Source: Euryodendron excelsum (Eukaryota > Streptophyta > Magnoliopsida > Ericales > Pentaphylacaceae). Taken from it: 64,000 bases of DNA. The stretch spans positions 25,705,001 through 25,769,000 of the forward strand of contig CM065397.1 in assembly GCA_033060915.1 (NCBI GenBank), read 5' to 3'. The notes below the pieces were generated by a model. That model saw only the letters and a list, made by a program, of their open reading frames with translations, was not told the origin of the DNA and searched no databases. A program made the translations under genes and the position numbers. Below are positions 24,549 to 35,805 of this stretch, piece by piece. The first letter of the stretch is position 1; every line of letters starts with the position of its first letter.

Positions 24549-25264
24549 TACAATAAGAAGCATTCTTAGGAGATTACCAGTTTGATACCCAAAGCCGGTG
24601 TGGTCCCCGGAGCGTTTGGATGCCTAGGGACGAAATGGTCATCTTGACCAGAAAGCCTCAAAATTGGCCCGAAACTGACTAGAAGGCACCTAATCATGCT
24701 GGACTGCTTTTAAGACAATCTAGGAAGGATGGACTTACCATTCTGAGGACTTAGGTATTATCTCGAAAAATGTGCTGAAAAATGGCCCTAGGGGCAGTTT
24801 AGTCATTTTTCACCAAAGTGGACTAGCAAGCACTGGTGTTGACCTGGGTTTTGAGTGTTTCCACCACTCTGACGGCGGTCTCGTGATACAGGATTTTGTT
24901 GGCAATTCCCTATATCGACCTGCTTGTAAGTATTTCCGCTACTCTGACGATTGCGATGTTTACGAGTACTTCCGCTACTCAGACGGTTCGCGATCATTCC
25001 CGAGACTGCCTGATCTCGGGAAGCTGCTAAAGGGACTTAGCGCTTGAGAAGTTAACTTTTTCAGAAGGCGTGCCGAAATTAACATTTCTACATTGGCGGG
25101 CTAGCAAGCGCCAAAGGTGGACCGTTCTACCATCTAGAGGACTTGGGGTCTTGTTCCGGTCGACAGGTTTAAAGGGACTTACCGTTCCGAAGAAACTTTA
25201 TCTAGAAAACGTGCCGAATTGGATAGACTTAATGTCTCGATGAATCAAATTTCTCGAGAGAGGG

Positions 25265-25316
25265 ATTGGAATTGGAATTGGAATTGGAATTGGAATTGGA
25301 ATTGGAATTGGAATTG
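25265..25316. repeat. (attgga)n hexamer microsatellite
   Basis: About 8.5 perfect copies of attgga within the second solo LTR, just outside its 46-bp hairpin array. Confidence 0.95.
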
Positions 25317-25319
25317 AAA

Positions 25320-25505
25320 AAATGATTGGAAAGGGGACTTACTGTCTTCGGAAAGACGTGCCTATTGGAATTGGAAAGAGGACTTACCGTCTTCGGAAAG
25401 ACGCGCCTATTGGAATATGGAAAGGGAATTTACCGTCTTCAGAAAGATGTGCCTATGAGAATATGGAAAGGGGACTTACCACCTTCGAAAAGACGCGCCT
25501 GATTT
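25320..25505. repeat. 46-bp tandem array, 4 units
   Basis: The word gtcttcggaaagac (with variants) starts at 25,343, 25,389, 25,435 and 25,481, an exact 46-bp spacing. Each unit holds the inverted repeat gtctt-cgg-aagac and a gcctattggaat segment. It occupies the place of the 81-bp array in the 11,180-16,148 LTR. Confidence 0.9.
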
Positions 25506-25705
25506 GGAATTGGACCGAACAATGCCTCTAAGGCCATTTTGGTTATTTTGCCTCTATTTGGGCCTGGTGGGCCCGCAAAGCGATGGATAGACAGGATTAG
25601 ACTTGGAAAGTTAATTTGACTCAAAATATATTCACATTGACTTGAATACAAGTCTAGACAGACTATAGACCACCGAGCGGTCAAAAATGGGGTACTTACA
25701 AATGC

Positions 25706-26058
25706 CCGGCTAAAAACCCAAGTGGGCTGCCAACAAAACGGGAATAAGAAGATAAATAATATTAACGGCTCTCAAAGTTGAGCAAATGGAAGGTCACCTA
25801 CCTGAAGGAATGTGAGCAGAGTAACGACTAGACTTAGGCACTTCTGGAGTTGGTTAACGATAAGATGATGATGATGATAATAATAATAATAATAATAAAG
25901 AAAAATAATAAATTACAATAATATACTAAACTACCTGCACACAAAAACAATAAATGAAAATAATGTTAGACAGGTTAGTAATAATGTTATGGTAACCTTA
26001 GTGAGTAGCGCCGACCTAAATAGGTGGTAAATCAGCTCGAAATAAAGTCATCCACAAA

Positions 26059-26107
<49 letters not shown>

Positions 26108-26482
26108 TATTAAGTTATATGGTCATCATATTGAGCGGCACTGACCTAAAAAAGCGATGAATCAACTCGAAAGGTAAACCATAAAGGAAAAAAAAGAGCT
26201 AAAATAAAGTGTAGAAAATAAAATGTTATAATAGTAACCAATGTTGGTTATCCACTAAATAAAAGAAAATGTTAAATAGTTAGTAAGTCAGATGAATTAG
26301 ATGGGTTTGATAAGAAATAAAAACAAAAAATATGGTAATCAACTTGACTGGCATCGTCCAGCAATAGATATGTATACCAACCAAAGAGGTTAATCACAAG
26401 AAAAAATAATAATATTTTTTTTTTTTTTATTTTTAAATTTTTGAATTTTTTATTTTGTTTGCATGAATTTTTTTAAAGTCAT
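25706..26482 (-). other. Leader of the Athila element
   Basis: Between the solo LTR and the PBS. No coding signal. It holds an (aat)n tract at about 26,059-26,106 and a similar shorter one near 25,876-25,898. The phrase gagc(g)gca/ctgacctaaa recurs near 26,005 and 26,135, each followed by aatcaactcga-type text, suggesting a short internal duplication. Confidence 0.6.
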
Positions 26483-26500
26483 TTCCCGACAACGACACCA
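26483..26500 (-). promoter_or_regulatory. Athila primer-binding site
   Basis: Minus-strand TGGTGTCGTTGTCGGGAA. It matches the Asp-tRNA-type PBS usual in Athila elements (TGGCGCCGTTGCCGGGGA, from memory) at all but four positions, mostly C-to-T or G-to-A changes as expected from methylation decay. It lies 7 bases downstream of the LTR end. Confidence 0.8.
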
Positions 26501-26507
26501 AAATACT

Positions 26508-27515
26508 TGACTACACCCCAAATATGGCAATATATTAAAACATCCAAGTGCAGATACGACGAAGTAGTAAATAAAAATCCTATAAGACCGGAGTCAATTC
26601 ACAAGGAATGATTAACAAAATATTCAAAAGTAGATGTTAAAATTCACCACGGTAAAAGATTAAATACCCACTTAGTCACACTCAACACTGTAGTGTTGCA
26701 ATGGTTTCAGTTGGAATTTAGGTCAACCGGTTTGAATTTCACCTTAAATAATACCGATAAAAACTGGACAATTGCGCAGAAAATGGTAACCAAAAAAAAT
26801 AGTTTGTTTTTGAAAGATTGATGATTGTTGACTTGACTTTAAAGTAAATTGAATAAAATGGTCTTGGACCCAATTAATCCGATCACTCGATTCACCCGAA
26901 ATTCCAACTAAGGTTTTGTAACTCAAACATTTAATTAAATCTAGAATAATAAAATTAAAGTCATAGATTCATGTCATCGATTTGAGCAATAAGTATACCA
27001 AAATAAGATTTGTGCACAGAAATTACCAAACATAATCAAAAATCAAAGTTTTCAGAAAGATCTAGATTTAATTACCAAGAATTGGAATATTCAAAGATAT
27101 ACAATAAAAACCTAATTACCTCCGTTAAAATTTCAAGATCATCGGATGATCTTCACAAATGGTTCCAAGAATAAAACTAGCTACTCATAATATTAAAAAG
27201 ACGTGATTTGAAAAATAATTTCTAATAATATAAATTGTAACAAAATACAAGATTAAAAGTAAAAACAAACTAATTACTAAAAAATATTTCTATGCTAAAT
27301 TCTCTCTCTATTCTCTTCAACTTATAATCTCTCTACCCTCTACTCTCGCCTACCTTCATTCTCCAGCTCTCGTCTGATCCCCTCCTTTTATAGAGTTCTT
27401 AGCCTCTTTCTTTTCTGTTTTATTATTCACCGTTCATCTACTCCACTTATTTTCTTTTTCTTTCTTTCTTTCTTTTCCGTCTTCATCTCACCTACTCCTC
27501 ACTTGTCATTCAACA
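26508..27515 (-). mobile_element. 5' LTR of the Athila element
   Basis: Minus-strand start TGTTGAATGACAAG at 27,515, end ...GGGGTGTAGTCA at 26,508, about 1.0 kb. A TATA-box (CTATAAAAGG) lies at 27,384-27,393, about 125 bp into the LTR. Just 3' of it are the PBS and then gag, as expected. The bases attaa (27,516-27,520) are the outer target-site copy; its partner is not in the window. The 3' boundary is set by the TG...CA rule plus PBS spacing and could be off by a few bases. Confidence 0.75.
27384..27393 (-). promoter_or_regulatory. TATA-box of the Athila LTR
   Basis: Minus-strand CTATAAAAGG within the 5' LTR, followed by a purine-rich GGATCAGACGAGAGC segment that would hold the transcription start. 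Confidence 0.6.
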
Positions 27516-28449
27516 ATTAATAATATATAATATAATATATTATATTATAATATATATGATATGTATATCTATATATCTATATATATTAGTAAGTGGCTAT
27601 CAATGATAGCTACTATATTAAAATAAATAAATATAAAGTTACTTATATATTATATGCCACACACACTATGTGTATGCTGTCTTTATTTTACTCAATTTTA
27701 AATTTAAATTTACACAAAACACACAAATATAAAAAAAAATACTAAAATTATATTAAAATAATAAATAATATATACATAAATAAGAACAATATCTTTTAAT
27801 TATGGACTCCATTGTACGTTTTGGAGTACAATTAAGTAACCTAGCACCTTGTTTGAGCTGTGTCTTTTTCAATCTTCTTTATATAGCATAAAATACTTCA
27901 AAAACACTTATATTATTATTTAGGAGTGTTTTATTTTATAATAAAATACTTCATATCAATTACCTCATTGTGTAGCAAAATTATGTATAAATTTTTTAGT
28001 TATATAGCATTACTCTAGTTTAAAATATGTGTATGACACAAAGAAAGAGGTAATGACTGTTAGGGTAAGAAACAAACGTATAAATTATTACTACAGGCTT
28101 TTTATTCTAATTTTTAGTGTATCATTGATATGATCAATTCCATTAACTGCTGTATATTTCTTATGTTCACGCTATTACAAAAATAAATAAAAAAACAAAA
28201 AATAATTAGGAGAATGCTCTTCTTCCTAAACTTTGTATAAAAAAGTTTACTAAAATAATGTGACAATGCTTTTTATAATTTAATCTCACTATGATGAGTG
28301 TTGTATTACGCTTTAAATTGAAAGGCTCACATTCAACTAATCACTCCATAAATAACGCCGAGGCATTTGCTCGTTGAGTGTCCGTAACCTGAGGCTGTGT
28401 GGTTTTCTTCAGCAGTGCTTCTAGATGTTACTTGACTGTGTGATATCTT
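27516..28449. other. AT-rich spacer, nothing recognised
   Basis: Very AT-rich DNA with a tata/atat dinucleotide tract at about 27,520-27,600. No coding signal or repeat ends could be supported. Confidence 0.7.
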
Positions 28450-29250
28450 TTTTATTCATCACTGCAGTGCAATAGTGAAGAAATTACAAGGCTTTGTAGA
28501 GGGTGAGTAGTTATTAGCCATTGTTGCTTCAATAATTTGGGGTATATGGAAATACAGGAATGATATGGTATTCTCCCAGGCTCCAACCAACCCATTACGA
28601 GTTAGGCAGAGTTGTGCAATAGCACAATGTCAATTCCAAAGAGGAAGTAGTTAGGGAAATAGAAACAATTCTGAATAATGGTTCAAGTATCCGGTGGAGT
28701 TATCTCCAGGTTGGAAGAAAATAAATTTTGATGGTGCTTGCTTGTGATCGAGACAGGAAGAGCGGAGGCTTATGAGTTGTTGTGCATGATGCTGAGGGAA
28801 GATTTTTAGCGGCAAGAGTTGTTCCTATAAGCACTACTAGCTAGATGCATCTATCCAGGGCTCTCGTAGCGAGGGAAAGTGTTTTGTTGACTATGAAAAT
28901 GGATTTTAAGGCAGTATGTTTCGAAGGGAATGGTCAGGCAATGGTCAACTTGATATCCAATTGTGTTAGAATTTATCAGGAAGTGGAGGCCATGGTGACA
29001 CATTAAAACTTGATTTGTCACCATTTTTCACATCACAAATTCTTGTATATTAGTCAAGCAGGTAACAAAGCAGTATATCAAGTAGCAAAACAGACTTTGC
29101 TTGGGAATTCTTGCTTAGAATGAACAACAGTTCTCCCATTGTGGTTATTAGAAACTATTGAAAGGGATGGTCACCCTTTGTATTGAAGTATTTTCTTTAT
29201 CATCAATGAATTTCTATCAATTGATAAAAAAAAAATATAAAAAAATAAAA
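28450..29250 (+). pseudogene. LINE-type RNase H remnant
   Basis: Degenerate coding DNA readable in pieces: SPGWKKINFDGAC (about 28,705-28,745) matches the start of the RNase H domain (RVT_3 family) found at the 3' end of plant LINE polyproteins and related host-like genes. It is followed, with frame changes, by GRFLAARVVPISTT, LVARESVLLTMKMDFKAVCFEGN and a GNKAVYQVAKQ tail near 29,060. Upstream, WGIWKYRNDMVF (about 28,540-28,575) is the usual preceding block. An A-rich end (about 29,226-29,260) could be the old poly(A) tail. Several stops and frameshifts; no RT domain lies upstream. Confidence 0.75.
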
Positions 29251-29299
29251 AGAATTACCAACATAGAAAAAAAAAACTACGCCTTCATTAATTATTGTC

Positions 29300-29500
29300 C
29301 TCCCAAACAAGAAGGAAATGTCACTCTTTCTTTTCTCTTGGTTATCCAAACAAGAAGATGAGTACTTCTTTTTCGTTCTCTTTTCTTCCCTTCCCCTTAT
29401 AAATAATGCATCACTTCCCTTCCCCTCCCCTCCCCTCCCCTCCCCTCCCCTCCCTCCTCCCCTCCCCTTCCCTTCCCTCCATCCAAACACAGCTTCACCT
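29300..29500. repeat. C4T-type low-complexity tract
   Basis: From about 29,417 the sequence is repeated tcccc units passing into ccctcc and cccttcc, ending near 29,480. The minus strand reads runs of GGGGA, a potential G-quadruplex. The 119-residue minus frame and 100-residue plus frame over it (Gly/Arg-rich, Pro/Ser-rich) are shadows. Upstream, caaacaagaag occurs twice (29,306 and 29,347). Confidence 0.85.
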
Positions 29501-30055
29501 CCATCGAACCAGAGCCTTATGAAGCAGCCAGAAACTGTGGGAACACTTTTCAAATGCTTCAAGTTTAATGAATTGCTTCTTTCGTGTTACAAAAAATTAA
29601 AAATAAAAAACTTCTTCTGAACTTGATCTTTAGGTATTGTTTAAAACTTGGAATTGGTGAGGAAAAAAGAAAAAGGAAATAGCTGTAAGAAGGAAGATTG
29701 TTCTACTTTCTCGTTTCCCTCCTACTTTAAAAAACATAGAATTAAAAAATTATTGTGAAATGATCACATGAACCATGAAAATAAGAACAAAGGATAGCTA
29801 TAACTATCAAATTTCTTATATTCTTCTTCTTCTTCTTCTTTTCTCTCTCTCTCTCTTCATTCATCAGTGTTTTCCATAGTAATCAAAAAAAGAAAGAATT
29901 GATTTCCCTTGCATTTTCTTTTCCTTTTCCATCACAATATCAGTTTGGTTCCGACTTACAACCATCTAGTGGGCTCTTTTGATATTTATATAATTGGGTC
30001 GTTGATTCCATAATTATATAGTTAGGAGAACCAACAAACAATTTGATATAGTGAA
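29500..30055. other. Spacer, nothing recognised
   Basis: AT-rich DNA with a ttc trinucleotide run near 29,820-29,845 followed by a short ct run. No coding or element ends seen. Confidence 0.6.
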
Positions 30056-30677
30056 TCTATTGTCGGCCCAAAATAACAATGCAAGAAGGGGGTAAATTGG
30101 GATTTAAAAAATTAAGGCAATAAAACAGTAATAACAAGTTTAAAATTAATGGAACAGTAACTTAAAACACAATATATATGCAAACAGGCTATAAGAGTGC
30201 AATAAAAGAAAAACAGAGCAAGATAGAGAGAGAGAGAGAGAGATACAGAGACAATAATTTATAGAGGTTCGACCCAATCCTTGCCTACGTCCTCTCTTCC
30301 TTAATCCTCTCGAAGGTATTCTTTACTATGTAAAAGTCTCTTTACACAGTATTCTAGTTTTTCAAGTGTCCAACTCACTTCTTTAATATAATTCCTCTCA
30401 AACCCTAATAATTTTGTCTAAGATCACTCAAACTTACCAGGTTTTTCTCAAGTTATACTCAAACTCCCAAGGTATACAACCTTCTCAATTATAATAAACT
30501 GGTTTGATATAAGGGTAATACTCTCACAAGTGTGAATAAGTAATTAATAGCTCAAATCTTAACTCCCAGATGAGATGAAAACAGAACAATGAATATAGCA
30601 ATTGAATATTCAGCTTTAGCACTATTCTCTTTGTGTTGATGCTCATAAATAAGTTGGGGATCTTGTATTTATAGCCT

Positions 30678-30678
<1 letters not shown>

Positions 30679-30710
<32 letters not shown>
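30679..30710. repeat. Run of 32 cytosines
   Basis: Mononucleotide C tract within the solo-LTR-like element. Such long C/G runs are unusual in plant DNA and hard to sequence, so the exact length may be an assembly artefact. Confidence 0.9.
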
Positions 30711-30712
<2 letters not shown>

Positions 30713-30987
30713 AATTTCAGTCATTGGAGGTACTTGTGATAGCATTTAATGCGAAATCGGCTTGTCAAAATATTTAAAAATTTGTCCATTAATGACCAGG
30801 TGTTGACACCACTTTGTTCTTCACAGCACTGATTTTTTCACTATCTTGGGATGTCGACACTATGAAAACCTAATGTCAACACTTGCTACTTTTACAAGTG
30901 ACTTTATATGTTTCAGCTGGTGTCAGCACCTAAAACTAAAGTTGAAACTTTCTTAGGCTATATTTCAAACCTTGCTCATTGTCCAAA

Positions 30988-31210
30988 GGTGTTGGCACCT
31001 AAGAACCTTGGTGTCGACAAGGTTGTCTTCCTTGTTTGATCAGATCTACTTCAATAGGTGTCAACACCTAAAGTGGATGTCAATAAGATTGTCTTCGACC
31101 TTTAATCAATCTTTCTTTCATAGGTGTTGGCACCTAAACTGGCTATCAATAAATTTTGAATGAATCTTAAATCTTCTTGAATAAGGTGCCAGCACCTAAT
31201 CAAGCTGTTA
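30988..31210. repeat. 61-69-bp array of ggtgt-acacc palindromes
   Basis: Units starting with ggtgttggcaccta or ggtgtcaacaccta at 30,988, 31,057, 31,123 and 31,184. Each start is itself a short palindrome. Looser copies flank the array (for example near 30,800, 30,850 and 31,270). Confidence 0.8.
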
Positions 31211-31802
31211 GCACCTTTGCCTTCAGTTTAGTTGATCACTTGCAATCCACCCAAAGGCATCAATACCGAAATCTTGGGTGTCAACGCTTTCTTCATGAAC
31301 TATCAACCTTCTTCAATTTTGCTCATTAGGCTTCAGATTCTTTAAGCTTCTTCCAATAGATCATTTGAAGCTTTCAAGCCTTGAGAATACTTCTTTAACT
31401 ATATTAAGCAAATTTGGCACATTCAATTCCTTCAAAATGAAATTGTCTTAATAAATTCTTTTGTGGGGATCTTCAATCAATCTTCATACTTTCAAAAAGT
31501 CTACAAATTACTATAATACACTCTCAAAGCTAACGTCTTTTTCTTCAATACTGATTGATTTTCTTGAACATCTTCAATCTCTTCGAAAATAAAATTACGT
31601 AAGTAATCTTCTTGTTAGGTACATCATCAATCAATCCATCAAGGTTATCCATGTATTGAGCTTCCAAATATAATCATCTTAGATTAACCATAAGCATAAC
31701 ATGAATAAATATAATGGATCTTTTCTGCACACTAATTAAATTCCTTAGTAACCCACACAGACTTTTGTTATCATCAAAATCAACACATGGGTCAACATCT
31801 AC

Positions 31803-33300
31803 ATTGAACTTCAATATTTTCTTCTTGTTTTTGCATTTTGATCAAATGTTCGGTTAGCATTTCATTTTGAAGTCGTATTTTGATCTATTGTTCGGTTAGC
31901 ATTTCATTTTAAAGTTGAAAAGCCAAGAACCATTATCATTGAAGGACATAGGCCTGGAAATCTTCAATAAACTTTGGCTCCTAATTTGCCAAGAGTGAAA
32001 CTTCTGTAACAACATGAATGTAACAGTTTCATGTAAGCTTTCTTTGAAGATTTAAATTAAAATTAAGCCTTACAAAATTGAGTTTTTTTTATACTCGTAC
32101 CTATTTTTCATATGGTAGTTATTATGCAATAAAAAGTCACATGTCACAATTTAAGAGAGATGGGTACTCAAACTCTTGACTTTTTTTGGGCTAGACGTGT
32201 TGTTGCAACTTAATGGCAAGATAGAGATTAAGTGTAATCCTACTCAATTATGTGATTTTTAATACTATACATTATATCGTCTATAGCAAACATAGTTTTT
32301 TTATCAGAGATGTTGGTGAATTGGATTATAATTTGTTGAGCAAAAAACTTTGTATAGCTAAAATTTATGAATCACACACCCACCTATAAAACACATTATT
32401 TTTCAACCCATCCATTATAAATCTCTAACTGGCTTCTTTATTTGTAAGGTCTCTAAAAGCACCCCAAAAAAAAAAAAAAATTAGAAAAAGATTCCATACG
32501 ACATTCAAAATGGTCAAGGGAATATTGTTTTTGTCAGACAACATCGAAACATTCAAAATTGAAGTGTTCACAATGGATTCCTTTATTTAAAAAACACTAA
32601 ACAATTATCAATAGCTCAATCAATTTAAACTAGTCGGAGTCAACAAACCAACTTTGAGCGAATTTTCTGGGTTTCGACAGTTATGAAAATCTACTTGTTA
32701 AAAAATATAATCAAACTCGCTTAGTTCCTTCCAACATCTCAATTTTGCTAATTCTTTATATAAGGAAAAAAAACAAAGCAATTGATCCCACCCTAATAAA
32801 ACCCTCTTTGTTCAATCAATGACCAGATTTGACGATAGAAAACTATATAGAACTGTGATTCTCATAAACATATCAAAATAATGTAGAAATGTGATTCTCA
32901 TAAACACGTCAAAACACTTCACGTACATTCTATGCACTCCTCTGCATGGTCCAAGCATGACTTCCACACGTCGGGTAGGTTATGATCATTGAGAATGATT
33001 TCTTTCATCGTGAAATTATATTTTTTTTCTCACATCAATTGCAGGTACTTGTTGTATTTTTTTTGTTTATTTTTTTTTGGCAGTCTCTCCCACAAGGAGT
33101 GCTACGTTTATTTTCCTATTCTCGCGGGTTCAGCTCGTCCTCAGTGGTCGTAAAATATTTTTCCACATAAAAACCTTTTACCTTAATGGCCTGAACATAA
33201 CTATTTTTAGCATCTGGCTACGCAATAACAATAAAGTTCACATGCATCTCCAGTTCCTTCCTTCTCATCAATTCTCCAATCTGGATGCTGCTGCTCGGAG
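31803..33300. other. Spacer with two short direct repeats
   Basis: No gene recognised. A segment gttcggttagcatttcattt occurs at about 31,849 and again at about 31,893. A second segment, gtgattctcataaaca, occurs at about 32,855 and 32,889. The plus frames near 33,000-33,300 are T-rich translations. Confidence 0.6.
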
Positions 33301-33301
33301 A

Positions 33302-33990
33302 TTATAACTTGGAGTCGGTTTCCAGCCCATACAAACAAGCTCTATATATATAAGTTATATAACCTTCATTCCAAGCCAAGCTTAACTGTAGATGTTTCAC
33401 CATCACCGACAAGATGATGGACATCCAATCACCCAAAGAGCCCTTATCAGATCCAATCATGGCCCAGCTGTAGCAGGCCCAATAATTTCCATGGCATGGG
33501 ACTGCTGAGCCATCAATACTTATAATTTCACCCCACCATGATGGAGGGGGGAAAGCCGCCACACTACCTGTAATCTCCTCTCTTCTTGGCGATGCATTAA
33601 TCCATTGGCACTTGACCGGATTGGTTCCTCTGGTTGTCAACCCACCTTGTAAGATAGTTAAAGCGAATGACTTGAGCCCAGGGAGGAATTTGCATCCTGC
33701 GGTATACCAATCTCCAACCCAATTTGGTTAAAAGCTGAAAAAGCAGTGTTCACCTCATTCATCTTTCTAAAAGCCCAGATCACCATCAGCTTTCTTGTTA
33801 CACACATTGCCTCATATCCAACAACCATTACCTGGCATTTCAATTTCCCACTGCTACAAGATTTAACAGAAAAGAATAATATGAATTTTTTTTTTTTTTT
33901 TTTTGGGGGAAGGCCGCAGCAAAGATTGAATACAGAAACAGCTAAATGAGCTGCGAAAAATTGCTCTCTGTTTTGCATACTCAGGCACAA
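33302..33990 (-). other. Unassigned stretch with moderate open frames
   Basis: Minus-strand frames of 110 and 112 residues sit in adjacent positions (33,658-33,990 and 33,302-33,640). Their amino-acid mix is less skewed than elsewhere: Cys, Trp, Tyr and Gly are present (for example WACYSWAMIGSDKG). The frame at 33,302-33,640 stays open upstream as far as about 33,725 without an ATG (GDWYTAGCKFLPGLK), overlapping the other in a different phase. I do not recognise a family. It could be a decayed gene or transposon fragment; a poly(T) run at about 33,886-33,904 interrupts it. Confidence 0.2.
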
Positions 33991-34075
33991 AAAGTCACTT
34001 CACACAATAGTGGCACCATATCAGAACAACTAATTGTGAATTCAGTTTAAGTGGGTGATAGTTTCAGTTTACACG

Positions 34076-34111
<36 letters not shown>

Positions 34112-34968
34112 CTAAAGATCCTCAACTAATCATGTTGTACAGGAGACATGGTAATGTAGTACATTTTTAGCACCAGATAGTGTGTCGAACCTCCACACAT
34201 CAAGAAGCAATCAGAAACAAATCATGTCACACGGCTTAAAAGAAGGAATTTACAAGCTAAAGGATAGGAAGCTGTGCTCACTTGATAAACAACCTCGCAT
34301 ATAAGATCCTCGTCTCTGTATAGGATCAAAACAACTGTTGAATTGAAGAGTCCCTGTGAAAGTAAAACATAGTTCTCCTTTACTCAGAGTTAAGTAGAGT
34401 ATGCATAAAGTATAGCAGGTTTCTACTAAAGATGGAAAACAGTCAGTCAAAAGAAGTGTCGTAAGGAACTACCAAATACTAAGATATAACCAAGCCAAAA
34501 GTTTAGGAAAGAGTAGCTATTTAACAAATCAGAGGAAGACATCATTAGTTACTAGATGTGCTATGTAAAATTATTCAAGTCACGAACTAAGTAACTGATT
34601 TGCAAAGCGGGAGAGGGATCGGGAGCGCGAGAGCGTCAATTGCAAAATTATCACGAGTTGAACCGTCTAGAGCGGGCGTACACATACATATAACGATATT
34701 TAACTATAAAATTTTACTTTTTCTGTGCATCAATTTCTTCAAATAATAGCTAAATTTATAGTATTTAAAACAATACACAAAGCAACCAACTATCAGTCCA
34801 AACTAGAATTCGAGGATTTGACTATTTGAGTTATAGGATTTGATAGTGATTTGCTCCCAATTCGCTAATTCGAGGACTCGAGCGCAGTTCATCCACCTAA
34901 TTAAAAATATTAGATTTACCTAGGCACGACCCTCATCTTCAAGTCCAAAATCCTAGTTTGATTAAAAT
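33991..34968. other. Spacer with (GA)n microsatellite
   Basis: Holds a (ga)n run at about 34,077-34,109 and no supported gene. A purine-rich, more GC-rich patch occurs near 34,607-34,640. Confidence 0.6.
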
Positions 34969-35805
34969 GACAGTTCCTTAAGAAGTACGGACACGAACAC
35001 AAGTCTCAAACACAACACGTGTTGGATATGCCGAAACGACATTTTAAAAAAAAATGCAAAACACGACAGGGTAGGGATACTACAAAAGAATATATTTTTT
35101 TATTTTTTTTATGTCATATATATAAATTTAAAAAAAAAAAGGTGAAACATATTCAAGATAACACCCGTTAAAATTAAGAAACAGCATATTTCACTACTTA
35201 ATCAACAACAAATCATTTACAATTAGTTAATTACATTCCATCAAAAATAATAAAGTAAACAAACACATCAACAACAGAAAAGTTGTTCTATCAATATACG
35301 AGACTATAAAGTCATAAACTACCAAAAACATTTAAACGTTATAACACTTCATAAATCATCCATCATCATTTGATATAAAAACCATAAAAAACCCACAACA
35401 AATTAACCACCGATATCAATAGCATACTATTACTTCTTCTTCAATCCAACAGACTAGGGCTTTTCACTCTCACGAGCGCTTTGGTTTGATAAAAATCTGC
35501 TCCTTTTTCTTTATTTTCAGATTTTAAAGTTTCCTTATTTATGAAATAAACTCCATTTTTTAATTTTAAAATTTATATTCGAGCCCCTACCATATTCCTA
35601 AAGTGTCCATAACGAGATACAAGTGTCCAAATCGTGTTCGCGAAGTCCAAGTTTATAATAAAATAAAAAAATCAGACATGTAAAATAGAGTGTCAAACAC
35701 GTCCGTGCGTATCCTGCTCATGTCGGTGTCCGATACATGTCCAACATGTGTCCAACACTGGTACAGCTCCTCCAACGGAATATTCGTACTTCCTAGATAG
35801 TTTCT
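34969..35805. mobile_element. Mutator-like TIR element, copy A
   Basis: Non-autonomous DNA element at 34,979-35,795. Left end taagaagtacggacacg; the right end, read on the minus strand, is taggaagtacgaatatt, an imperfect terminal inverted repeat. Flanks gacagttcct (34,969-34,978) and gatagtttct (35,796-35,805) match 8/10 with two C/T differences, fitting the 9-10 bp duplications of Mutator-like elements. Near each end are many gtcc/ggac words (acacgtgt, tgtccgatac) and in the middle AT-rich DNA. It codes for nothing. It belongs to a group of related copies up to 51.7 kb. Confidence 0.7.

Larger units (their letters stand above)
18574..25705 (-). mobile_element. Tat/Ogre-type solo LTR with nested insertion
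   Basis: LTR from 18,579 to 25,700 on the minus strand, starting tgtaagtacccc and ending ttgggcgcaaca. The flanks aatgt (18,574-18,578) and aatgc (25,701-25,705) are a 4/5 match, read as an aged target duplication. Without the 2.3 kb insertion at 22,255-24,543 its length is about 4.8 kb, matching the family. It shares the bounding boxes, a TATA-box at 21,661-21,670 and the C/T-rich (here G/A-rich on the plus strand) 3' half. It is a subfamily distinct from the 11,180-16,148 LTR: its hairpin array uses a 46-bp unit and it holds a ggaatt hexamer tract. No genes. Confidence 0.9.
6174..27515 (-). mobile_element. Decayed Athila-type Ty3/gypsy retrotransposon
   Basis: One element on the minus strand, read from right to left: 5' LTR (26,508-27,515), PBS, leader, gag, protease, reverse transcriptase, RNase H, integrase, then a non-coding 3' region. 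Assignment to the Athila lineage rests on the Asp-tRNA-like PBS and on family-typical protein text. Examples are the protease DLG site with a LGRPFLAT block, the RT block KLLDAGIIYP, and the integrase block GIDFIG...VDYVSKWVE-type. It carries two solo LTRs (11,180-16,148 and 18,579-25,700), one of which carries a further insertion. Many stops and frameshifts, plus changed catalytic residues, make it defective. No 3' LTR was found; the left end runs into another LTR at 6,173, so the 3' end is lost or lies outside the window. Confidence 0.8.
30056..31802 (+). mobile_element. 1.7 kb solo-LTR-like insertion
   Basis: TG...CA element from 30,061 (tgtcggcccaaaata) to 31,797 (gggtcaaca), with flanks tctat and tctac (4/5 match) as the target duplication. 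It shares a layout with the 22,255-24,543 element: aaggggg-taaattgggat near the start, a gaggttcgacccaatcc...cctacgtcct block near 30,267, a palindrome-rich tandem tract in the middle, and tatcatcaaaatcaacac at the end. No protein domain, PBS or second LTR. Probably a solo LTR of the same superfamily. It carries an uninterrupted run of 32 C at 30,679-30,710. Confidence 0.72.

Noticed and set aside
29203..29620. Gly/Arg-rich minus frame (119 residues) and Pro-rich plus frame (100 residues)
   Set aside because: Both arise from the C4T low-complexity tract.
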